From Stenotrophomonas maltophilia (GTDB lineage: Bacteria > Pseudomonadota > Gammaproteobacteria > Xanthomonadales > Xanthomonadaceae): a DNA stretch of 64,000 bases. The translations under genes and the position numbers were made by a program. The stretch is taken from the NCBI GenBank assembly GCA_900113425.1, contig FOZF01000003.1, positions 310,001 through 374,000 of the forward strand. Reading direction: 5' to 3'. The notes beneath the pieces are model-generated. The model was not told the origin of the DNA, searched no databases, and worked only from the letters and a program-made list of their open reading frames with translations. Position 1 is the stretch's first letter, and the number at the start of each line of letters is the position of its first letter. Positions 17,473-25,562 of the stretch are shown here, piece by piece.

Positions 17473-18765
17473 TCAGCCCGCACGCTCGGGTGCTGTTTCA
17501 GCGCGCACTTTGATTTCGTCGGGCCAGGCATCGCTGTGCTTCAGCGGCCGCACCCTGCGCTCGCACAGCGCAGCCTGGTTGGCCGGCTCCAGCGCGGTGT
17601 CGAGCAGCAGCGCGTCCGCGAACAGCTTCCAGTCGCCATCCTGCATGTAGGACACCACCGCATGGGGATGCGAAGTCAGCGCAGGCTGCGGAAACGCGAC
17701 GGCCCACACCTGCTTTCGCCCGTGCGATTCGCTGCTGCGCAGGTCGCGCCGTACCGCTGCGCAGGAATAGCGGATGTGGGTGGCCATGCAGGTGTTGCCC
17801 GCCATCCTGCACGATCCCAGCCGGCGGCCCTTGCCGGTGGCGAAGTCGTGCCGGCTCAGGCCCAGGATCAACCGGTCAGGGATCGTGCCGAAGGTCTGCT
17901 CCAGGCGCGGATGATGGTAGTTGGCCATCGCCGTCGGCGGCTGCGCCGGCACCAGCATGGCCATGCGCAGGTTGCGCAGCGGCGGGAATCCATAGCCATC
18001 CAGACCGGCAGCGCGACGGTAGTAAGCATCCTGCATGCCGCGCAGCGGCGAAGAGCCGTTGCCCAGTGCGTTGTTCATCACGTACGCACCCGAGCTGTGG
18101 GTGAACACCCGCAACGGCATGTCCCTGTTGTCCACACCCGCCAGCACCCTGCGCAGCTCCAGCCCCACGTAGGGCCCGTTGAGCTGGGCGGCGCCCCAGA
18201 TCCGGAACGCATTGCCATGCAGGCCATCCCAGTACACGCGCACGAATGACAACGTCTGCCCGCTGGCCGCTCCGCGCTCGCGGAAATCACGCTCCACCCG
18301 TTCGTACCAGGCGGCCGCCTCGCGGTAGTCGTTGTTGTAGCCGTGCACGAGCAGCACCACCACACGGCCGTCCTCCGCAGCACGATCCAGCTGATGCGAG
18401 GCGCGCGCACGCAGCACCTGCTGGATCTGCTGCCAGGTGTCGGTGAAGGCGGCGTCGGGCGTCACCCCGGTATCGGCAAGCAGGCTGCGCCACGCCGCTG
18501 CCGAGGCGGCACCTGGCACCGCCGACTGCTGGTAGAGATGCCGGAGCGTTGCGAACTCCGCCGACGACGGGCGTGCCCCTTCCAGCATCTGCTGTACCGG
18601 AACCGCCACGCTGGCTGCGGGGTAGAGACTGCCTTCACGGTCCAGGAACAGCGCGGTTGCGTCCTGTCGTCGTTCGGCATCGCGATACAACACGTTCTTG
18701 CTGGCACAGCCATTGCCTGCGATCGCGAACAGCAGCGCCGCGACCACGCTCCCGATAGGCTTCAT
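17473..18765 (-). CDS. Alpha/beta-hydrolase-fold lipoprotein
   Basis: A 430-residue envelope protein. The signal segment ends with a weak lipobox (AGNGC, Cys20). The hydrolase core begins near residue 135 with VVVLLVHGYNNDYREA (oxyanion loop). The nucleophile is expected in VFTHSSGAYVMNNAL, a T-H-S-S-G elbow, as in DUF900-type hydrolases. Histidines near SHPHAVVSYM could complete the triad. GGGGG lies 6 bases before the ATG at 18765, preferred over the ATG at 18771. The substrate is unknown. It lies downstream of the lytic transglycosylase gene on the same strand, after a 133-base gap. Confidence 0.82.
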   Translation of the reverse strand: MKPIGSVVAALLFAIAGNGCASKNVLYRDAERRQDATALFLDREGSLYPAASVAVPVQQMLEGARPSSAEFATLRHLYQQSAVPGAASAAAWRSLLADTGVTPDAAFTDTWQQIQQVLRARASHQLDRAAEDGRVVVLLVHGYNNDYREAAAWYERVERDFRERGAASGQTLSFVRVYWDGLHGNAFRIWGAAQLNGPYVGLELRRVLAGVDNRDMPLRVFTHSSGAYVMNNALGNGSSPLRGMQDAYYRRAAGLDGYGFPPLRNLRMAMLVPAQPPTAMANYHHPRLEQTFGTIPDRLILGLSRHDFATGKGRRLGSCRMAGNTCMATHIRYSCAAVRRDLRSSESHGRKQVWAVAFPQPALTSHPHAVVSYMQDGDWKLFADALLLDTALEPANQAALCERRVRPLKHSDAWPDEIKVRAETAPERAG

Positions 18766-18898
18766 GCACATCCCCCTGTGGATTCGATGCTGCAGGCCGG
18801 ATCGTCCCTCGACGCCCGGGCCGGCGCTCCCCCGCCCACCCGTGCAGTGCCATCCTGCCGCGGCCGGGGGGCATCCACAATCACCGTCCGACGAGTGG

Positions 18899-19675
18899 CT
18901 ACTTGGCCGGCACTTCGACGCGGATGCCCATCGCCTCGCGATAGCGCGTGTACAACGCCATCACCTTGTCCACGTAGGCCAGCGTTTCCGCGTAGGGCGG
19001 TACCCCCTTGTAGCGGGTGACCGCGCCGATGCCGGCGTTGTACGCAGCCGCCGCAAGCGTGCGGTCGCCGTTGTAGCGGCGCAGCAGCGCTCGCATGTAG
19101 CGCGCGCCACCGTCGATCGACTGCTGTGGCGAGAACGGGTCGCTCACCCCGTACTCCAGTGCGGTCTCGGGCATCAGCTGCATCACGCCCTGGGCGCCCT
19201 TGCTGGACACCGCCAGCGCGTCGAAGTTGCTTTCGGCGTGGGCGATGGCACGCAGCCAGGCATCATCAACACCGGTCGCCTTCGCTGCCGCCCTGAACTG
19301 CCGCGCGTGCGGTGCCAGCTGCGGCTTGCCCACCCGGCCCAGGCCCTCATGCGCAGGCTCGCCCGGCGGCGTAGCCACGGTGAATTTCAGGAACACCCGC
19401 GAGCCCGGCAGATTGCGGGTGGAATAGACCAGCCGGCCGTCCTGCTCGCGTTCGTACAGCACGCCGCTGAACACCCCCATGTTGCCCCACAGGTTCGGGG
19501 TCTGGATGGCGTTGTCGTCGATATCACGCGCGGTGCAGCGCGAACCGGGTTCCGGCGCGGTGGCCAGGCTGACGGTGTTGCCCTGCACGCAGCGGTATAC
19601 CGTGCGCGCAGCCGCCGTCCCGGCCCACAGGAGGGACAGCAGCATCAGCGCAGCGAGGACGGAGCGGCGGATCAT
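18899..19675 (-). CDS. Lytic murein transglycosylase (SLT domain)
   Basis: A 258-residue periplasmic protein with signal peptide (cut near TAAAR). A short N-terminal domain carries a Cys pair (YRCVQG, SRCTARD). The SLT catalytic domain covers about 128-250, with catalytic Glu148 in IAHAESNFDALAVS, then SSKGAQGVMQLMPETA, GGARYMRALLRRYNGDRTLAAAAYNAG and AVTRYKGVPPYAETLAYV. It cleaves peptidoglycan to anhydromuropeptides. The start codon directly abuts a 10-bp hairpin (19676-19698), with no Shine-Dalgarno visible. Confidence 0.92.
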   Translation of the reverse strand: MIRRSVLAALMLLSLLWAGTAAARTVYRCVQGNTVSLATAPEPGSRCTARDIDDNAIQTPNLWGNMGVFSGVLYEREQDGRLVYSTRNLPGSRVFLKFTVATPPGEPAHEGLGRVGKPQLAPHARQFRAAAKATGVDDAWLRAIAHAESNFDALAVSSKGAQGVMQLMPETALEYGVSDPFSPQQSIDGGARYMRALLRRYNGDRTLAAAAYNAGIGAVTRYKGVPPYAETLAYVDKVMALYTRYREAMGIRVEVPAK

Positions 19676-19698
19676 GGCGGCCGGATCATCCGGCCGCC
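19676..19698 (-). terminator. Hairpin touching the transglycosylase start codon
   Basis: A perfect 10-bp stem, GGCGGCCGGA with TCCGGCCGCC, has a 3-base loop. On the minus strand it lies a few bases after the stop of the cycA remnant and ends one base before the ATG of the transglycosylase gene. It may be the old permease terminator that now sits in the leader of the next gene. Confidence 0.5.
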
Positions 19699-19702
19699 CC
19701 CG

Positions 19703-20090
19703 CTAACGATGGGTGAATGCGGTGGCGGCCGCGCTGTGGCGGGACACCCGGCTGCGCAGCGCATAGCCCACGCCCAGCAGGACGAACCGCGCGGGCTGAC
19801 GATCAGGGCCTGGCGGGTAACAGCTGCACGAACGGGCTCTTGTCCGGCACCACCCGCCGCCACGGCGTCACGGCCATGATCGCCACCAGCGCAAGCACGT
19901 AGAAGATGATGATGCGTACCGGAATCGAGTTGATCGCCCTGAGCAGGTTGCGCTCCGGCTCGGCGCTTTCAGCGGCGGTGGTTCCCACCAGCTCGATGCC
20001 GACGAAGGCGAACACCGTGATCTGGAAGCCGGCAAAGAAGCCGACCACTCCCATCGGCAACATGCCACCGTCGTGCCACAGCTTGGCCGC
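19703..20090 (-). pseudogene. cycA: Remnant of a CycA-like amino-acid permease
   Basis: From about 20090 to 19803 the minus strand reads like the middle of APC-family D-serine/D-alanine/glycine permease CycA: KLWHDGG, GFFAGFQITVFAFVGIELVG, TTAAESAEPERNLLRAINSI and VTPWRRVVPDKSPFVQLL. A premature stop follows at 19803. In another frame, FVLLGVGYALRSRV up to the stop at 19703 resembles the last membrane helix and tail of such permeases. The N-terminal third and the segment between these parts are missing, so the gene is broken by large deletions. Identification is by memory of the family and is moderately sure. Confidence 0.7.
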
Positions 20091-20321
20091 CCGCTGGGCG
20101 CGGAATCGGCGGGTGAAGCGTCCGACGGTAGTCCTCCCGGGCCGGTTGCGCCAGCGGGGATGGGCCGAATCCGGCAAAGTTGGCCGCTTTCACCACAATG
20201 TGACCGAATACCTGATTCGTCCCATTCCGCCCGGCCCGGCGGCATGCTCAGATAGCCGCATCTGCCCAAGGATCGGCCCGACCATGCGCCCTGCCCTGCC
20301 TGCCTCGCTGGAGCCCCGGAC

Positions 20322-21938
20322 GTGAGCCGACTGCGGATCATCATCGGCGGCACCGCGCTGGCACTGCTGGCGGCGGCCATTCCCATCGCCGTCATGGCCT
20401 ACGCCACGTGGGACCGCGCCGTGAGCGTCGAGCAGCAGCGCCTGCGCGACATCGCCGAGCGCACCCTGCGGCGCGCGGACCTGTCCTACCAGGAAGCGCT
20501 GGCCGCACTGAAATCAGCCGAGGCCACCGCGCTCCCCGCCTGCAGCCCGGAGCACATCCGGCGCATGCAGACGCTGGTGATGACCACCCCTTCGGCCGAT
20601 CAGCTGGGCTATTTCGAAGGCGGCAAACTGCGGTGCACCTCATGGGGGCCGTTCCTGTCCGACGTGAACCAGCCCAGGCCGGACCACGTCACCAGCGACG
20701 GCGCCGGCATCGCGGTCGATGTGCGCCCCGAGGCCAGCGGCCGCCGCAAGGTGCTGTCGATCCTGTATGGCGCCTACGACGTACTGGTCGATCCCCGCCG
20801 CTTCGTCGATGTCATCGTTGATCCGAACGTGCGGCTGGCCCTGGCCAGCCCCGACGGCCGCCTGCTGGCCCGGCAGAACGGCATGGATCCGGCGCTGCTG
20901 CAGACCCTGCTGCGCGATCCCGGCAACGGTCTGGACCAGAACACGCTGTACGCCACCGCGCGCAACGAGGAATGGCTTGCCATCGCCACCACACCGCGGA
21001 CCGCGCTCACCGCCAGCTTCCGCCAGCAGGCCTGGCTGTTCGTGCCGCTGGGCGTGCTGCTGGCCGCCGCCGGTGCCGGCCTGGTGATCTGGTTGTCGCG
21101 CCGCCGGCTGTCGCTGCGGGGCGAACTGGCCACCGCCATCCGCCGTCGCGAGCTGTACCTGCATTACCAGCCGATCATCGAGCTGGACACCGGCATCTGC
21201 GTGGGCGCCGAAGCGCTGGTGCGCTGGCAGCGTCCGGACGGCACCCAGGTGCGTCCGGACCTGTTCATTCCGCTGGCCGAAGAGGCCGGCATGATCGGCG
21301 ATGTCACCGATCTGGTGATCGAGAACGTGGTGCGCGACCTGCGCGAGCTGCTGGTCGGCGATCGCAGCGCGCACGTGGCGATCAACCTGGCGGCCGAAGA
21401 CATCAGCAGCGGCCGCGCGTTGAAGATGATCGCCAAGCACATGACCGGCAGCGGCATCCTGCCGCAGCAGATCTGGATGGAGGCCACCGAGCGCGGCTTC
21501 CTCGACCTGGACCGCGCCCGCACGATGCTGGCCGCGGCGCGCCGCGCCGGCCACAGCGTCGCCATCGACGACTTCGGCGTGGGCTATTCCAGCCTGCAGT
21601 ATCTGGCACAGCTGCCACTGGATGCGCTGAAGATCGACAAGTCCTTCGTCGATGCGATCGGCACCGACAGTGCCACCAGCCCGGTCACCCCGCACATCAT
21701 CGGCATGGCGCGCGAGCTGGGCCTGTGGGTCGTGGCCGAAGGCGTGGAGACCGAAGCGCAGCTGGCCTATCTGCACAGCCAGAAGGTGCAGTTCGGACAG
21801 GGCTGGCTGTTCTCCCGGCCACTGCCACGCGACGAATTCGTGGCGTTCCACCACAAGCGGCAGCAACGCTACGGCGCAGCGCGCGAACAGATGCAGAACC
21901 CGCGCAGCGTACCGATCGAACAGGAGCCACTGCCGTAA
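20322..21938 (+). CDS. CSS-motif EAL c-di-GMP phosphodiesterase
   Basis: A 538-residue membrane enzyme. Transmembrane helix 1 is near residues 5-27 and helix 2 near 235-257. The periplasmic domain between them has Cys74 and the CSS motif as CTS (105-107, in KLRCTSWG), which in PdeC-type enzymes senses redox through disulphide formation. The EAL domain spans about 260-520 and keeps EALVRW, ATERGFLD, DDFGVGYSSLQYL, KIDKSFV and AEGVETEAQ, so it should hydrolyse c-di-GMP. The start is a GTG, with GGAG upstream. The stop is three bases from that of the convergent MFS gene. Confidence 0.92.
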   Translation: MSRLRIIIGGTALALLAAAIPIAVMAYATWDRAVSVEQQRLRDIAERTLRRADLSYQEALAALKSAEATALPACSPEHIRRMQTLVMTTPSADQLGYFEGGKLRCTSWGPFLSDVNQPRPDHVTSDGAGIAVDVRPEASGRRKVLSILYGAYDVLVDPRRFVDVIVDPNVRLALASPDGRLLARQNGMDPALLQTLLRDPGNGLDQNTLYATARNEEWLAIATTPRTALTASFRQQAWLFVPLGVLLAAAGAGLVIWLSRRRLSLRGELATAIRRRELYLHYQPIIELDTGICVGAEALVRWQRPDGTQVRPDLFIPLAEEAGMIGDVTDLVIENVVRDLRELLVGDRSAHVAINLAAEDISSGRALKMIAKHMTGSGILPQQIWMEATERGFLDLDRARTMLAAARRAGHSVAIDDFGVGYSSLQYLAQLPLDALKIDKSFVDAIGTDSATSPVTPHIIGMARELGLWVVAEGVETEAQLAYLHSQKVQFGQGWLFSRPLPRDEFVAFHHKRQQRYGAAREQMQNPRSVPIEQEPLP

Positions 21939-21941
21939 GCG

Positions 21942-23126
21942 TTACGCCCAGGCCTTCGGGCGTGCGATCAGCCACACCGCGCTTGCCGCCAGCAACAGCA
22001 GCGGCAGCCAGCCCAGATGGCGCGCGTCACCGGACTGCAGCACCAGGCCACCGGCCACGCCGCCGGCAGCAATGGCCAGGTTCCAGCCGGTCACCAGCAT
22101 CGACTGCGCAAGATCGGCCGCCGCGCCGGCGCGCCGTGCCAGTGCCGTCTGGAACAGGGTCGGCACCGCACCGAACGCCACACCCCACACGATCGTCGCC
22201 AGCAGCAGCGCGGTCGCGCTCGCCGGCCACAACAGCAGCACCATGACGGCGGCGATGAAGCCCAGTACCGTGCTCCAGACCAGCGCATGCAGGTGGCGGT
22301 CCACGCCCCAGCCAGCGATCGCGATACCGGCGAGCGCCGCCACGCCGAATGCCAGCAGCAGGCGGTCCAGCCAGGCCCCCGCACCGGCCTGCAGCGCCAG
22401 AGGTTCGATGTAGGTGTACAACACGTTGTGCGCGAGTACGTACAGCGCCATCACCAGCAAGGTGCTGCGCACGCCCGGCGTGCGCCACACCGCAGCCAGC
22501 GACATACGCCGTCCGGAACCGGCTGCGGGCAGGGCCGGCAGGGCCCAGCGCGCGTAGACCAGCAGCATCACCGCCAGCACGCTCATCAGGGCGAACGCCC
22601 AGCGCCACCCGATCTGCTGGCCCAGCAGGGTGCCGGCCGGGACGCCCAGTGACAGGGCCAACGGCGATCCGATCATCGCCACCGCGATGGCCCGTCCCTG
22701 CAGTTCAGGCACCACCATGCGCGCGGCATAACCTGCCACCAGCGACCACAGCAGGCCGCCACTGACGCCGGCCAGGAAGCGCGCCGCCAGGATCAGCGCA
22801 TAGCTGCTGCTCAACGCGGTCAGCGTATTGACCAGTACGAAGCCGGCGATCGCGGCCAGCAGCAGGGGACGCCGCGGCAAGCGCTGGGTCAGCGCAGTCA
22901 TCGGCAGCGCCGCCAGCACCGAGCCCAGCGCATACACGCTGACCAGCTGACCCACCGCCGCATCGCTCACGCCCAGGCTGGCGCCCATCGGCCGCAGCAC
23001 CCCCGCCGGCAGTGTTTCCGTCAGCAGGGTGATGAACGCACCGCCGGCCAGCGCCAGCAGGCCGGCCCAGGGCAGGCGCGAGGCCCCGCCCGCGGGGGCT
23101 GCCGCATCGATCGCGTGGCCACTCAT
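21942..23126 (-). CDS. MFS transporter (DHA1/AraJ-like)
   Basis: A 394-residue, twelve-helix major-facilitator protein. It has the cytoplasmic loop 2-3 motif (MTALTQRLPRRPLLL) and motif C-like GSPLALSLGVPAGTLLG in helix 5. FITLLTETLPAGVLRPMGASLG is typical of sugar-efflux/AraJ-type and drug exporters. Its ATG overlaps the stop of the upstream serine hydrolase gene (ATGA), so they are co-translated. The substrate is unknown. Confidence 0.9.
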   Translation of the reverse strand: MSGHAIDAAAPAGGASRLPWAGLLALAGGAFITLLTETLPAGVLRPMGASLGVSDAAVGQLVSVYALGSVLAALPMTALTQRLPRRPLLLAAIAGFVLVNTLTALSSSYALILAARFLAGVSGGLLWSLVAGYAARMVVPELQGRAIAVAMIGSPLALSLGVPAGTLLGQQIGWRWAFALMSVLAVMLLVYARWALPALPAAGSGRRMSLAAVWRTPGVRSTLLVMALYVLAHNVLYTYIEPLALQAGAGAWLDRLLLAFGVAALAGIAIAGWGVDRHLHALVWSTVLGFIAAVMVLLLWPASATALLLATIVWGVAFGAVPTLFQTALARRAGAAADLAQSMLVTGWNLAIAAGGVAGGLVLQSGDARHLGWLPLLLLAASAVWLIARPKAWA

Positions 23127-24301
23127 CGTGCAGCCTCCAGATCGGCGTAGATCGCATCGCGCAGTTCATCGACGAATGCACCGTCCATGCCCTCGTACAG
23201 GGTATTGGTCAGCGCCACCACGCTCAGGCCCCGTGCCGGGTCGACGAACCAGCTGTGGCCGTAGGCACCGCCCCAGCGCCAGCTGCCCGGCGCCTGCGGC
23301 GTTGCCCCGGCAACCGCATCGCGCAGCACGGCAAATCCCAGGCCGAAGCCCCAGCCTGCCGGTTCCGGTGGCCCCGCCTCGCCCACCTGCGGCGTGCCCA
23401 TCTGCGCCAGCAGCGCGGCCGGCAGCAGCGCAGGCGACTGCCCGTCGCGCAGCGCCTCGAGCACGGTCATCAGGTCGTCGGCCGTGCCGATCAGGCCCGC
23501 GCCGGCCGACGGGTAGCGGCTGGCATCGGTGGCGCGGGCCAGGCTGTACTCGATACCGACCGTTTCCGGGAACACCGGCACCACCTCACCCTCGCGCAGG
23601 CGGTGCGGCAGCGGGTCGTCACTGACATAGGGTGTGGCCAGGCGGCTCGCGTCGCCGATTGCGAAAGCGGTGTCGCGCAAGCCGAGCGGCGTCGCCAGCA
23701 GGCGCTCGAACAACGCCTGCAGGGTCTCGCCGGTTGCGGCTTCGGCCACCGCCCCGGCCACGTCCACGCCCAGCGAATACATCCACTGGCTGCCCGGCGG
23801 GAACAGCAAGGGCACCTGTGCGATGCGCCGCACGTTGTCGGCCAGCGACAGCGGATTGGCATCCATGCCATCACTGACGCCGGCCCGCGCGTAGGGGCCG
23901 TGCGCATCGGCTTCCAGGAAGCGGTAGCCCAGGCCACTGCTGTGACTGAGCAGCTGGCGCAGGCTGATGGCCGGCGTGCTGCCGTCGGCAAGCGCCGGCC
24001 GGAAGTCGGGCAGCCAGCGCTGCACGGGCGCGTCCAGATCAAGCACGCCCTCGGCGACCAGACGCAGGATCACCACCGTCAGCAGCGGCTTGCTCACCGA
24101 TGCCAGGCGGAACAGATGGTCACGGCGCATCGGTTCGCCGCGTTCACGGTCGGCCAGGCCGGTGGCGCTGGCGTGGCGCAGCACCCCGTGCACGCGTACC
24201 TGCACCACCGCACCGACCAGCCGATGAGGGTGCACCTGCTGCAGCAGGCGCTGCACCGACGGCAGGGCGGGTTCGGTCACTGGGGAAAGAGCGGCATTCA
24301 T
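23123..24301 (-). CDS. Class C beta-lactamase-family serine hydrolase
   Basis: A 392-residue cytoplasmic-looking hydrolase without a clear signal peptide. The SxxK nucleophile is in FRLASVSKPLLTVV, and the Tyr motif is in QWMYSLGVDV (Y-S-L instead of Y-S-N). AYGHSWFVDPARGLSVVALTNTLYEG fits the third motif region. Members include esterases, peptidases and true beta-lactamases; the lack of a signal and the altered YxN favour an esterase. It is the first gene of an operon with the MFS gene and diverges from a LysR gene. Confidence 0.9.
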   Translation of the reverse strand: MNAALSPVTEPALPSVQRLLQQVHPHRLVGAVVQVRVHGVLRHASATGLADRERGEPMRRDHLFRLASVSKPLLTVVILRLVAEGVLDLDAPVQRWLPDFRPALADGSTPAISLRQLLSHSSGLGYRFLEADAHGPYARAGVSDGMDANPLSLADNVRRIAQVPLLFPPGSQWMYSLGVDVAGAVAEAATGETLQALFERLLATPLGLRDTAFAIGDASRLATPYVSDDPLPHRLREGEVVPVFPETVGIEYSLARATDASRYPSAGAGLIGTADDLMTVLEALRDGQSPALLPAALLAQMGTPQVGEAGPPEPAGWGFGLGFAVLRDAVAGATPQAPGSWRWGGAYGHSWFVDPARGLSVVALTNTLYEGMDGAFVDELRDAIYADLEAAR

Positions 24302-24499
24302 GACGGCAGTCCGTGGGAGGAGAGGACGCCACCTTAGGCAGCCTGGACGCCGGCAAAAAGCCGGTTGCCGCTCCGCGCATCATGGACCGGGGAGTCCGCA
24401 ATGGGCATGATGCCCGGAACCGGAAGGCCATCATCGCGCGTCAACGCGCTGCATCACGGTGTTGCATTCCCCTCCGCCGCTGCCCTGCCTGCCACGCCC

Positions 24500-25399
24500 A
24501 TGTCCGTTCTCGACAATCTCGCCAACCTGCAGACCTTCGTGCATGCCGCCGACACCCGCAGCTTCGTCGAAACCGGGCGCCTGCAGGGCATCTCCGCCTC
24601 CGCGGCGGGCAAGTGCGTGGCGCGGCTGGAACAGGCCCTGGGCGTACGCCTGTTCCACCGCAGTACGCGCAGCATCACCCTCACCGCGGAGGGCCAGCTG
24701 TTCCTGGCCCGTTGCCGGCGCATCCTCGACGAGCGCGATGCCGCGCGTACCGAACTGGCGCAACCGCATGCCACGCCCAGTGGCACCCTGCGCATCAGCC
24801 TGCCGCTGGTCGGCGACCTCACCCTGCCGCTGATGGCCGAATTCATGGCGGCGTATCCGGACATCCGCCTCGACCTGGACTTCAGTGACCGCCTGGTGGA
24901 CGTGATCGAAGAAGGCTTCGACGCAGTGCTGCGCGTGGGTGAGCCCAGCGATTCGCGCATGAACGCGCGTCGGATGGGGGTGTTTCCCCGGCGTGTCGTT
25001 GCCTCGCCTGCCTATCTGCGGCGGCGTGGTACGCCCCGCACTCCGGCCGACCTGCTGCAGCACACGCTGCTGCACTACCGCTTCCCCAGCAGCGGCAAGC
25101 TGGAGCCCTGGCCGATCCACTGGCCCGAAGGCGAACCCGTGCAGGAACTGCCCGTGCACATGGTCGCCAACACCATCGAAGCCCGCGTGGCCCTGGCCCT
25201 GCGCGACGTCGGCCTGGCCTTCGTGCCCGTGCATTCCGTGCGCGATACGCTGGCCGACGGGCGCCTGGTGACGGTGCTGGACGACTACGTGCACTCCTGC
25301 GGCACCTTCCACCTGTTGTGGCCTTCGGGGCGCCACGTGCTGCCGAAGCTGCGCGTGTTCATCGACTTCGTCGGCGCGCGCCTGGACACCGTGCCGTAG
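24500..25399 (+). CDS. LysR-family transcriptional regulator
   Basis: A 299-residue LysR protein. The helix-turn-helix is near residues 1-60 (LANLQTFVHAADTRSFVETG, SAAGKCVARLEQALGVRLFHR). The effector domain has FSDRLVDVIEEGFDAVLRVG. The ATG at 24500 begins the family homology. Being divergent from the serine hydrolase/MFS operon, it most likely controls it. The 198-base gap holds a 13-base palindrome GGGCATGATGCCC at 24403-24415 that could be its site. Confidence 0.92.
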   Translation: MSVLDNLANLQTFVHAADTRSFVETGRLQGISASAAGKCVARLEQALGVRLFHRSTRSITLTAEGQLFLARCRRILDERDAARTELAQPHATPSGTLRISLPLVGDLTLPLMAEFMAAYPDIRLDLDFSDRLVDVIEEGFDAVLRVGEPSDSRMNARRMGVFPRRVVASPAYLRRRGTPRTPADLLQHTLLHYRFPSSGKLEPWPIHWPEGEPVQELPVHMVANTIEARVALALRDVGLAFVPVHSVRDTLADGRLVTVLDDYVHSCGTFHLLWPSGRHVLPKLRVFIDFVGARLDTVP

Positions 25400-25433
25400 C
25401 CACGCCGCGGCGCGACCGTTCAGCCGCCGGCGC

Positions 25434-25439
25434 TATACT
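25434..25439 (+). promoter_or_regulatory. Candidate -10 element for the ABC-F leader
   Basis: TATACT stands alone in very GC-rich sequence; no good -35 is visible. Transcription from about 25446 would give a leader of roughly 117 bases before the ABC-F start at 25563. Confidence 0.4.
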
Positions 25440-25471
25440 GGCCGCTCATTCCTCCTTGAGGCTCGCGACCG

Positions 25472-25503
25472 ATGCGCCATTGATGCCGCCGTCTTCGTAC
25501 TAG
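25472..25503 (+). promoter_or_regulatory. Two overlapping leader ORFs and hairpin upstream of the ABC-F gene
   Basis: GAGG (25458-25461) precedes ATG-CGC-CAT-TGA at 25472-25483, encoding MRH. Its stop overlaps a second start in TGATG, giving MPPSSY at 25483-25503. A 7-bp hairpin (GCCGTCT 25488-25494 with AGACGGC 25502-25508) spans the second stop codon, and a 6-bp hairpin CCCCTG/CAGGGG follows near 25522-25537. Such leaders control ribosome-protecting ABC-F genes by stalling in other bacteria; here it is inference. Confidence 0.45.
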
Positions 25504-25562
25504 ACGGCCCGACGCTTCCCGCCCCTGTGCGCAGGGGAGAACACGGCATCCATGGAGGTCGC

